A stretch of 64,000 nucleotides of DNA, taken from NCBI RefSeq assembly GCF_022539315.1, contig NC_066314.1, forward strand, positions 43,089,180 through 43,153,179. Direction: 5' to 3'. Under the pieces are notes generated by a model, which saw only the letters and a list, made by a program, of their open reading frames with translations, ran no database searches and was not told the DNA's origin. Position numbers and translations under genes: made by a program. This document shows positions 35,171 to 47,400 of this stretch, one piece after another (the stretch's first letter is position 1; each line of letters begins with the position of its first letter). This DNA comes from Serinus canaria (taxonomy: Eukaryota > Chordata > Aves > Passeriformes > Fringillidae).

Positions 35171-37934
35171 TGGCTGTAACAGAACATGCTTAACATGATT
35201 TGACTGTTATTTTCTACTAAAAGAAACAAAATCACACTGACAAAACAGGGAGTCAGTGAAGGCAGTTGTGCATTCCTGGTCAGCAAATGGACTAGTCTTA
35301 GATCAGGATGTAACAGGGATAGAGTGCTCTGATTCAGTTCAAGAGGTCAGAGGCTTATCATTGGTCAAGTGAATCCATACAAGTCTTGTGTCAAAATGGG
35401 AAGTCTAGAAATGGATGTGTTAGGGTTTGGTGGTTTTGAGTGGGATAGTATTTTTTTTTTTCTTTTAGGAATCTAGTAAGGTGAGCTTGAATATAAGTAT
35501 TAATAAAATAGTATTTATGAAAAATATTATATGAGATATTTGTGAAAACAAATAGTTTTTCTTCTTCTGTTACACTTGTGAGATACCATATTTAATTCTA
35601 CATCAGGCAAGTGATTGTTATTAAGCCTGTTGTTGTGTATGGAAAACTGGCCAACTTGGTTAATTTTTAGCATCCAAGACACAGTATCTCACTCTTCTAA
35701 ATCATCCCCCATTCTCAGATATCTGAGAACTTCTGAGTGCATTTGTCGTTCATGGGGGTTTTTTGTTTGTTTAATCCCACCCCAGCTACCACTCAGTGAG
35801 GATGCTGTGTTCACACATAAGCTGGAATAGCTGTATCACAGTAGAAGTTGTTTACATCAGCAAGGTAATTACTGCTCTTTGTAGCATACCAAGGAGGAAG
35901 GATTGACCCTTTATTACATAAAATGCTTTAAATTAAAAAAACTTGGTCTGATTCTACTTCACTGCTTTAGCATTTTGTAGTGCTTAAATGTTCTTCCTCT
36001 TGTAGTATGATATGTCTTGTAGCATTTTTTTCTTTCAATAGAAGAAAAAAAGTCTTTGTTCCAGTCTACAGTTTTAGGCATCAGCTCTCTAATAGAAAGG
36101 GCTAGCTTGGAACATTATGCTACTGCAGAGATGCCAGTGACTTCATAAAGCCTTCTTAGTAGATCCTTCTAAATAATCAGAAAATAATTATCTCATGTAC
36201 ATCATATTTTTATTGCATTTCCCTTCCAAAGCAATTTGAATAACCTAGGAAAGGGTTTGTTTCTTCTGTTGGTCTAGTGTCATTTTGCCAGTGTGTGTTT
36301 TCTACAGATTTCACTAGAAGTTGAGTACCACTCATCTTCTCAGTTGAGATGTAGAGAAACTACATCTCAATTGTTAGTTTCTAAAGATACTACTGAATAA
36401 CTTTTTTTCCCGTGAACATCCTTATGTGTGAAAAAAGCAATGTTGGATGCGTGTAAAAAGGCTGCTTTTAAATACTTGTGAGAATTTATACAGAAAACTA
36501 GTGCCAGTGCATTTTTAACTCCAAATGCTGGGTAGCTGATGATGGTTTATCATGGCAGAGCATGAAATCATTTTTCTCCTTTATTCTGTTGTGCTTAAAA
36601 GATATCAGAGTCCACGCTCAAGCCAACATGAGCCAAGTGATTTTGGCTTCTTACTAATGGTGTGTTGCTCACATAACAAGTCTGCTGTTGTGAAGTAATG
36701 TCTGTGGGGTCTCTGTGAAGGATGGCTGCTTAACCCTCTAAGTTCAATTGCATGAACATAATAGTGGCTTTTTCTACCTGGAATATAACTTTTTAAATAG
36801 ATTGTAGCAATTTGTTGTGCAACAAATTTTGGTATTTTCATCAGTTTGTGGTGCCTGGTGTATAAGTGAGCTTACATCTCATGCAGTGCTCTATGTTCCA
36901 ATGCATAAAGTTGAGTCCTTTTTATTTTTGGAAAGCTGAGACCTAATTTGTCACTGTTTGACTTCAGTGTAAGAAGAGATATCCTTGGACTAATTTAAAC
37001 TTAAAATTATTTTCCCCCATTCTTTTTCCCATATTTTTGCTTACTGCTGCCTAATGCTGCTAAGAAATCTTGCTTTACAGAGAAACCTTTACAGTCATAA
37101 CCTTCTGTTATGACATTTGTCTGTTCTTGCCTGTCAAACCGTGTTTGTGATCAAACATCCACAATCACTGTAGAAATACGGGCTTTCACAATGTTTCCCA
37201 AACACTTTTGGATGCTTTTCAGGCATTTTGAGAGCTAAAAATCTGTGATGTGCTTGGGTGCTATCTTTAAAGTACTTCCTCTTCTGATCAGTGGCTGGAA
37301 ACTGTCTAAAACACACGTTCACTACATGTACCCTGTGCCCTTTTGTTACTAATTCATAACATTGATGTTTTAAAATCTTTCCCTGCATTGTGATGCTGCT
37401 TTCAATCTTACTGTGTTTTCTTTTACTAAATCTTTTTCCTGTGTTACCCCAGGCATAACACAATTGCAGTACTACTCTCACAGTAATCTGAAGCTCTCTT
37501 CTTGGTTTTCTAGGTCTCAAACAACTGTCTTTGTTTCTCTTAACTTGAAAACTTGGAATTCAGAATTTATCCACTTGATTATTGTTCCACTTCTATGAAA
37601 AAAAAAATTTGAAAGTTAGTTTGGGATTTCTGTTTTCTGTTGCCCTTGTTCTTTGTAATTGAAAACTTAAGTTGCGTAAAATTTGCAATGTTAAGTCTGT
37701 TCTGGTACTTTGTATCCCAGTTTGGGCACTTAGCCATTTGTTTTGTATCTAGTAGCTATTGAGTTCCAGAGCATCTTAGGCTCCTTGTTGTGGATGGTAG
37801 GCAGTTGGGTACATCTTACTGAGGGATTTTTGGTTTTCAAATGTCTCACTGAAAGTCTCCTCATGCCTTCCTTGGCCTGCATGCCATTAGAAAACTCTGT
37901 TTCAGTCATGTATCAAAAATGTTGCCCTTAACTC
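35171..37934. other. Intergenic, nothing recognised
   Basis: AT-rich sequence downstream of MRPL42. The 128-residue minus-strand frame at 37,134-37,520 has no recognisable family and is not splice-supported. Confidence 0.6.
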
Positions 37935-37936
37935 CC

Positions 37937-38190
37937 AGAATCACAGAATTGTTAGGTTTGGAAGGGATCTCTGGAGATCATATAGTCCAACATTTCTGCT
38001 AAGGCACCTGCAGCAGGTGACAGGATCACAGCCAGGTGCATTTGGAATGTCTACAGAGAAAACTCCACAACCTCCATGGGCAGCCTGTTCCAGTGCTCCT
38101 GATCAGGAATTCACACCATTTAAATCTCAGTTCAGTTAATCTTTGTGCCTTAGTGAAAGGAATTCTTTCCTCTAATTATCCCCAGATTAA
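37937..38190 (-). mobile_element. CR1 LINE 3' fragment
   Basis: Begins with the reversed CR1 terminus AGAATCACAGAATTGTTAGG, then GGAAGGGATCTCTGGAGATC, AGTCCAACA, CACAACCTCCATGGGCAGCC and TGTTCCAGTGCT. The homology fades at about 38,190, immediately before a GC-rich patch. Confidence 0.92.
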
Positions 38191-38214
38191 AACAAAACGG
38201 ATGCTTTTAAGACG

Positions 38215-38405
38215 GTTTTCCCCTTCGTTGTGCGCCGCGGGAGCTGCTGTGCAGGCTGTGTGCGGCACCGCCGGGAGGCAGCACCGCCCGGGGCCGGAGC
38301 GGGACCGGCACCGGGCCGGGCTCTGCGGGCAGCTTTAGCCCCGAGAGGCGGCCGTAGGCTGCTCCCTTCGTGACCCTCGGGAGCACTGCGGCAAAAGGAG
38401 CTCCC
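38215..38405. other. Isolated GC/CpG-rich patch
   Basis: About 190 bp containing many CpGs (for example GTGCGCCGCGGGAG and CACCGGGCCGGGCTCTG) inside an otherwise AT-rich interval. It begins where the CR1 fragment ends. No coding sequence or named repeat is recognised; it could be an orphan CpG island or part of an unrecognised insertion. Confidence 0.75.
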
Positions 38406-41400
38406 TAGCACCTCCCAAAGGACTTGCATTTAAAGGGTCAGAGGTGGTTTTTTGCCTGTTTGCTTTAACTTTTGTAGGGTGTCTCAGACAAAAAAAAGCT
38501 CCATCATCCCACTCTGGGGGAAAAAAGAGTCGACAGTGGGGCAGTAACGTGACCCATGTGACAAATGTCATGACTTTGTTTCACTTCCCCATGATTGCAG
38601 TGAAGGCAGCAGTTACCCATCCACCCACCCATCCTGCCCTCCCTCCCCACCATGCAGCTGTTAAGTTCTATAGGAAACTTCTCTCTTGCTGCTGTTATAA
38701 AAGGTCTGAATTTCAGCTGTCATGTCCAAATTCTGCTGTAGCACAATAAATCGTTGTGGCAGGTCATTATAAGTCACAGTAATGACTGCTTGTCAAAGCC
38801 AGCACTGCATTTCTCAGTTTCTCCAGTCTATGAATTTTAGCAGCTTCTCTGCTGTAATTTCTCACATGCTCATTCCATCCTCAAAGTTATAAAATTGAGA
38901 GATAAAATAGATCTGAGCTGCATTCCTCATCTGAAATAGATGATGTATATTTTATTTTAATGCTACAATATAACAAAATTGACCTAGAGCAAACCCCCTA
39001 GTCACCAGTATAAAGGAACAAATTATGTACCTATGATACATATAATTTGAGATTATCTCCAAGACTGAGACAGATATTAATTAGACATCTAAACCTGAGT
39101 TAATCTTCAAAGGCTCCCCTTATGGTCAGTCAGCACAGAAAAAGTACATGCGCAAGGCAGTTGATCTTATTTAACATTTTATTGTCTAGAATATGTCACA
39201 CAATTGTCCTCTGAAGATGCATTTTCCTTTTCTGTGAAGGGAGAATGAAGATGAGATTTTTTTAATCTATATCGGGGCCTTTCTCTTTTATTATTTTTTT
39301 TTAATTTAGGAGTACAGTTATGCAAAATATTCTTAAAATTTAGATAAAACCATTTTTTATGTTACTGCTAGCCTTCAATAGTATGTAGTCTGTATATAGG
39401 AGCTCTTAATTTTCTATACAGAGTAATTCACACACATTTAATTAGTAAATGTACACTGTATATGAGACTTCTTTCTCACTTGTATTTAATCAAACCTGTA
39501 ATGCTAAAATAATAAGCTGTTTGGAGAAATAACATAGTTACTTATTTATATATCTTTCTGGTACCTCTTATGAAATGAGCCTATTATTTCAACTGTTATC
39601 TTTTGGTACTTCTACAAAAACAAACATGATAATTCTGTGCAAATTGCCCAGTAAATCATAATTTATCTGAAACTTTAAATACAATTGATACAGAATGTTA
39701 GTTCCACTATGTATAACTACAGCTGTTGGAACACTGCAGATCAGACAGGGGGAGGTATGTGGAAGCTGCATGAAATAAACAGCATGTTTGGTCAGCAATT
39801 TTGCATCTCCTGGATTCTGGAGGAGTAGAAGTTTATGGCCTGGCCTGCCACTTTATTAAAGGTCATGATGCAGGTGTATGTATCACAAAGTTTTTCATTG
39901 TATAGAGACAGCACAAGATGTTGGCACAGCCAGTAGAACTAAGTAGCTTTGCCAATTGGTCTTTATGAAACATAAATACAGAAAAAGGTTGTGCTTATAT
40001 TCAGCTTTACTGCTTGTCAAGATGAAAAACAGTGTCAGGTCAGAGGCAGTTTACCTTATAAATAAGACCTGTTCTGACTGCTACCAAAGTTTAATTACTC
40101 AACAAAAGGATCCCCCTACCAGCAAAATGTGAGATGATTAAAAAAATTCTACAAGAACTGTTTTTTAGCATCTCTTCTGCTAAAACTAATAAAATGTTGA
40201 CCATGAAAGTTACAGAGAAAAATTCAAAGAACAGTGAAAAGTAATTGCACTAAGTCATTACCATGTTGAATAAAAATTAACCTAAGTAAAAGATTAAACT
40301 ATTGAAGCGTGACCCTCCTGTACAAACATGCATTTCCTACTCACTAATGGTAACAAAACAGAGCTTAATAGTTTCATCCAAAGATTAGTGTTTCCTTAAC
40401 AATCCTAGTCGTTAGCACCAAGTTTTTTAAACACTGCTGAGTTTCTTGTCTTAAACACTGCTCGTTTCTCATTCAAATGTGTTTGATTTGTTTAAACAAA
40501 TCATATGCTAAGTACTTTTTTTCTGTAGCCAGCATCTGTAGGAGTTACACTGCATCAGAGCTGTGCTGCAGGAGAGGTCTTCACATTTGCTTTAGTTAAG
40601 ACAAAGTGATGATTTTTATTGAATAATAAACAAATGGTAGGAAAAAATTTTCCTTGACCCTTAATTAGTTAACATTTGTTTGGTTGTTATAAGTAACATA
40701 AGGCTTCATATCCTTTTAAAAATTTATTTTGTCATTTTTAATACTGACTGGCTTCAGTATAGGATTATTTGTTATTTTCCAAGAATAGGTGTTTACAGAA
40801 TTCCCTTTCCTCCATGCCAGTTTTCCTACAGTTAAAACCCTAGCATTAGTGATGGAGTAACAAAGTGGTGGCAAGTTCCACAAAATTTAGAACTAGATTA
40901 AGAAAAAAGGATTTCCTATCTAGAGTAGAAGCACAGAGCAAATAAAATTCATGGAAAATTCCTCATAAGCAGAAGCCATAAAAATGACAGAGAAATTGCC
41001 TTTCTAGAGCATATATTTGTATTAAAATACTGAAAGAAACACGCTCTAGTTTTGGCTGCAGGGGGTTACAACTCACTGGCTTTATATGACCATATTTGTT
41101 TGAGAAAGATCTGAAGTGAACCCAGAGATGCCACTGGTGAGGCTGAAAGGTGACACTGTGGGCTGTGAGAAGAGCAGCAGTGGTTAGTGCCTTCACCATG
41201 CCTAGCCAGGCCTTGTCCAGTCCAGGCACAAAAGCTTGAATTGTTAGAACTGGGTGAGTGTTTTGTTTCAATACGACCAAGATTTTAACTCAGGACTTTG
41301 TGGAAATGATGCAGGAAAAGCCTTGTGTTTCTTCAGCAGTGCTGCATTTATTCCGCAGTGAAAGTACCTGTGTAACTCTGGCAGGTGAAACTAGGACCCT

Positions 41401-44400
41401 GGGCTTTACCATGCTGAGGTGGTGCCGGCAGCAGAGACACGTTCAGGATCCCTCTGGGCACGTCGTTACTGTGGCAGTCTGGGAGCAAAGCTCCTGCCCC
41501 TGCTGCTGCACCCACACCTCCACAAGCTCTCCTTAAAGCAATGGCTTCCCTCTGCTGCAGGGACAGCAGCAAGCACCGCTCCCAAGGTCTCATCTAGCCT
41601 GACTTAGTGCTCTTCTAAACCACCCAGGCTGGCTGTGCCCTCAAAGCTTACCCCATCCCAGAACACATAGCACGTACCCTCGCTCTGATGCTAAGAGAGC
41701 ACCCTTCTCACAGGCTGAGGGACAGTTTCACACCATTTCACAAACTTCAAACTGAAAGACAACACAGAAAAATCAGAATTGTATGTTGGCTCTAGAGGGA
41801 ACCAGAAGGAGTCCAAGGAGCACTATGGGATGTGAATAGGGGAGTCTGCTCTAGAGGTAACTAGCCCAGCTAGTGTGAATGTAAGCCATCTATATTCCTC
41901 TTACTTCCCAGTATAAGTCCCTCTTGACATCAGGGACATTTTTTTTAATTTAGAAAGACAAGCTTGCTCTCTGAAATCAGGTAGTGTGAACCCACAGCAT
42001 TTTTTGAGATTACCTGATCTTAGATTACCTTTGTCGGTTCAGAGTACCAAGTCTGAATAAATCTGGCACAGGCTTATACATACAGCAACTCACACATGTA
42101 GTTAGTATTTTCTAAGCAATTTCAGTCACCAGTCCAGAGTCTCCCATTCAGAGATGTCCCAGTCGAGACTCCTGTAATAATAAAAGAATTTTTCTTCTGA
42201 ATAAACAGTTATACAGAGAAGAAAGAGCATTTCTGTAACACCAAAAAAAAATCTGTATTTAGGAGTATCTTCTTGCATATTCAACGTTGGAGTAGATGAA
42301 CCATACCAAATGTCACTAAATGTCATTGTTCTGTAATTTTCAGTCTTCAGAGGATCAAAGAAATCTGAAGAAATGGTTCAAGTTGAGACACTTGGCAAAA
42401 TAATGAGGTGAAAGGCTTCCGAAGTTTTCTGGAGGGAAAAAACCCCACAGTAATTGGACGTAATTAGTACAATCTTCATTTAGGCATTAATAAATTCAAA
42501 TGTGTATCCTCTTTAGGGTTCATGAAATGTCAACAAAAGAAAATAGTAGTATAAAAACCTAGTAGTATAAAGAGTAGTAGTATAAAGAGCTGTTTTTCAG
42601 TTATTCTCAGGGCATAAGGGGTTTGTTTATTCAAAGATCTGTGACACTGGCAAATGAGCTGTTCCCTTTAAATACCTTGCCAGGTGTTGTTTTTGTTTGG
42701 TTTTTTTCCCTGTTCAGCTGTACTTGTATGATAAATTAATTTTTCTAGAAATCCACCTCCAGTTCAGCACAGATTTATTTAACCATTAATCTCCTTACCT
42801 GGCATATTTTGCCCTATTAGAGCAGCCCAAGGAAGTGATCTTAAAATGCCCAAGGAGATTGAAAGATAACACTTCAGTCAATTGCTGAAGTGTAACTCAG
42901 AAGCACAACTGATCAGTCATTTGAAGAATTTCACTGTTGTTGCTGTGCCTCTTTGATCAGCCAGTCCAAAGGGATTTCATTAACATCTCGCTCTGACTAA
43001 GAAGAAATTTTGAATAAATTATGAAAGCTTCTAGAAATAAGCTATTTTTAAATGCTAAGCATATAAATGCAAATTGAATAGAAACAGCTGTTATTTACAT
43101 CCTGTGGACACATGATTTCACTCCCTAATGGATAGGGAAAGAAAAAAAGCCACTGAAAGATTGAAATGCCCTTAAAGAAATTGGGAAAATGGAGATCTAA
43201 TAAAAATACATGCAATGAACCACATTGTTGGGTGGTATGAATTGGTAAAGCTTTCCAGGTTTGCCACCATAACATTACATAGCCCACCTGCCAGGAGGAC
43301 TTGAAGAGCTCTATGTATTTCTTGGAGAAAGTGAGGGGAGGGGTTGAAGGAAGGAATATGCTGAAACAAAGGCATATGAACAAGCTCCTGTTTCAGCCTT
43401 TTATGTAATGGCTAGCTGATAACCTGGCATTTTCAAAAATAGTCTCCCAGAACAAAGCCCCCATTCACTATAAGATTTTGCTATGGACTTACGTTAGTTT
43501 GAGATTACGTTCTGAAAAAAATTATAAAAGCTCCTGAAAAATGTAAGCAGCATTTTCTAGACCAGTGTGCCTGAAAATAGAGGACTGTGCTGGAGGGAAA
43601 AGAAAGCACAGTGTGAAATTTGCACCCTTCATGAACTCAGGCTTTTTACTGGCTTGGCAAAGGCTCTCCTGCATGTCCTCCGTTTACCTGGAGCAGGTCC
43701 CTGCTGTCACATCTTCCACTGGAAAGCTCATGCTCCCTCCTGCCAGGCCTGCTTCTGTTTCTAACTTCACCAGCAGACACCTAGAGTAGAAAGAAATAAT
43801 ACTCTCCTCAGGAAAGGTAAGGCATGTTTAAAAATGTACACAAAATATGGCTGCTAATTTGGCCCAAACCCACTCATTCAAATCAGCGATAGGAACCTGG
43901 GACAGGGAAGTAAAGGTGGGATTGTTTTGCTGGCTTTTCGTTATAGAAGGAAAAGGAGTTGACATACCCAACACTAAAGCTCAAGCTCAAGCACCACAGA
44001 GCCACTTTCTTCTTAAGAGCCTGGGGAATGATCTCCTCCAAAATTAGTTCTGTTTGACTTAAGATTGCTTTGTGCCTGCCAGCACACAAAACTTCTCATA
44101 ACACAGGCAAAGGTAGGACAGAAAATTCATTCTTGTTCCATTTTAGGTACACTCTTACCTGCTGTTTTGTGTTATGCAAAAGATCCGTCCAATGGCTAAA
44201 TGCATCCTTTCCTTCCTGCCCAGAACAAAGGCTGATCTACAGCTGCAGGTTTTGCAGCTTCCTTCTGTCTAGCATCATGTGGCATGAAATGCTGGGGAAA
44301 AATTCTGCTGTGCCTCAGGCATCTTTCCAGATCACGTTAATTCACAGAGGGATAATTTATCAGAGAAATGAGCTCTGAAGAGACTACTAAAATTAGTGTT

Positions 44401-47400
44401 AAATTTTGATATGTAGAGCAATGGCACTGAAAGTCAGAAAATAGGTCTAGCCCAAACTCACACTTTATAAAACGCTTTGCATATTTTGTAATAATTATGG
44501 ATATTATTTCCCCTTCTCCATTCATTTATAAGGACAGAGAGAATAACAAACTTAAGCAAATCTGAATTTGGTTACACAGAGCCATCTGTTAATTCTGGTA
44601 TATGGCAGTAGAGGGCATCTAAGGACTTCAAGTCACATATGGTAAGGGATTAAAATCAGATGGCTGAAGGAGTTATTACTCTCCGCCCAAGCCATTCAGC
44701 CCACTTCAGGACAGAATTGCCACCTCATGACCAAACAGCTCACGAGGCTGCTCCTGATGGATGGCAGTTCTGAAGGCACACTGAAACTGGGGTTGTTCTG
44801 AAAACACCAGCAAGAAAGCTGAAGTCGTTAAGGAGGGGATGCATGAGTTAATTTCTCTTCCCTGCTGCAGGCAGAGCTCTGTCAGAGCCACAGGATGGTT
44901 TTGGGTACAGAACAGGGGGAGATACTGCTTCAAGAAGCCTGTCCAATTTTATCTACAACTCTTTGAGCTTTAATTTCTACATACCTGGAAAAACTGCTTA
45001 CAGGAGGAGCAAGTGATTCTGGGAATGGACAGGCCGTGCCAAGAAAAGGCGAGCTGCAGACCAATGCTCTTTCCTTAACCAGTAAGAGTAGCCCTATGTC
45101 TGTTTCCTCTCCTGAGCCTTAAAACTGACAGCCTGTCAGGCCAATATTTCATCAGGTTACATCCTCCCAGTATGCCAGTCAGACACAGGAGGATGCGTTG
45201 AGCCATCCTGACTAAAAGCAAGCACTAATCCTGACAAACACAGAGAAAGCAGTTGGCAGCTAGCACTGTTTTCTTGTCATCTGTCCAGGTTTGTATGACA
45301 TTCCACATGCAGCCTCTATACTGAAGCAGGGAAAGCAGCCATGCCTATCTTGAGCCAAAAGAAGCCAACACGTCAGAGGCAGGTTAAGTTCATTACCTGA
45401 CACTAACACTTAATGCACTAATCTGAAAAATGAATTTGAACCCAGCAGCATATTCACACACAACAGGCAGCATATTTTTAATTAACTGTAAGAAGTTTAA
45501 GGTTATATAAATACATTAGTAAATGTTGATTATCCTGTTATTCAAACTCCTAAGTACAGCAACATGTCAGGCCTTATGCTGAAGTCTGTTATAGCCTTAG
45601 CCTGAAATTTAAAAGTGGGTCATGCCCAAAAAAAGGTTCTACAACTCATTTAATGATTCACAGCACTCCTAAAATGATATTCATCTGTCTGCTCTCCGTG
45701 GCAGCACTTTCAATCATAAACACTTAATTGTAGGAATTCATCCTCAAGGCCAAACAGCTCTGGGTGAATTAAACTATCCTTAATATAAGAACTAGAACAG
45801 TGATTTAAAATTAATCTTTTTCTGATGGGAGGCCATTTATTCAGAAACACATAACCCAGTTCCTACTTCACTTTATTTTCCACTCAAAAATCTCCCCTTT
45901 AGAGATAGGCACTGCATCACCTGTTTTAGTTTTCCTTATTAGTTTCAAACCTGACTCTCTGCCAACAAAGGAACTTTATTACTTATGGATTGGCAAAGCA
46001 TAGGAGAGCTGCCTTCATGCTGTCTGTCAGGAAAACTTTTTTCACAGACATTACTTGCTCTCTTTTACTTTGAGGCGTAGGGCTTGCAACTGGCAGAAAA
46101 ACATCTCAAGCCTCCTCAAGCATAAAAGGCTTGTTTTTTCTGGCAGCATCTAGGACAAGAATGCAAGATTTTACAGTGCTTTCAGCTGTGCTATCTCTAG
46201 GATTTTTCAAAAAAAAAAAAAAAACCTAACCCAAACCAAATCCAAAACTTCAAGGATCATGGTTCTGAACATGTGTGTGTGTATAGGTGTAGTGTACACA
46301 TACACCTATATGCTCTTTCTCAGCCAAAAAAACAAGGTAAATAAATATTACAGACATGGCATTTTATGCTATAAGCTGAATATTAAAATCCATATCAAAT
46401 ATTCTCCTAGTCTGAAGACTGTACCAAAATTGGTTCTTTCCTTTTTTCTACCTTGTTCATGAGAAGGAAGCATGAATGGGAAGAAAATGCTATCAAAGCA
46501 TGTATATTTACAACTTATTCTCCAGTAACTTTCAGCAATATTTGTCTAGTTTTAGTCAGAGTGAAACTCGATAATTCACAAAATAACACAGTGATAGACC
46601 AGAATTCTGCTGTTTATAAAGAAGCCTAGCATAGCATAAAGTAAAAACTCCTGTGTAAATTATCCTCGTTTTTTTTATACTTAGTACCCTGTGTCACCAC
46701 GTTCTACTTTTCCTTTACATGCCTACCGAAAGTATTTTTATGTTATTTTGGTTTTACCTTAAATTGTAAATAGCAAATTGGAGAAACGAAGCAAGCACTA
46801 CATTGAATTTTTATCACTGAAGATCCCAAGTGGATAGGTAACCTCTTACTCACTGCAGGTTAGGCCTTTACTTTTAGATAGTAGATAGCACAGGATGAGA
46901 TGAGAGATGGACTTAAAAGCCACCTTTTTATGGTCAGTTTTGTGCTTGACAGTGATTATCTGTCTGCCTATCCCCTGAACCAAAGGGAATGATCCTTCTT
47001 TTTATCAACTGCCTCTGAAAGAAAAGAATCTGGATGTTATTTCAAAGTATTACTCTCTTGGTGCCATCTTTTGATGTTTGCTTTTAAATCACAAGTGCTG
47101 GTTACCTTTTAGAGCAGCCCTGATTTTTAGAAATTATTCACTGAATTCTTCTGTTATTCTCCTTGACCAAATGTATATTATTAAGAAAAGCAAAGCATTC
47201 ACATGTGAATAGAAAAAAATGCAGAAAATAAGGTGGCAGCTGGTAAAGAGTAAAACTGTTTGGTAAAAATCTTAATCTATTTCATCAAAACATTCTGTTC
47301 CTCAGGCAGCTGGAAAGGGCAGAGTGATCCCATAGGCTGAAATATTTGTTTTCTCTATGCTTTATTTATTATGCTTTAGGAACTCTTTGTGAAAAAGCAA

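Noticed and set aside
40777..45025. Single STAT5-type motifs TTCCAAGAA and TTCTGGGAA as distal SOCS2 enhancers
   Set aside because: Isolated 9-mers of this degeneracy are expected about 16 times in 64 kb; nothing else marks these two.
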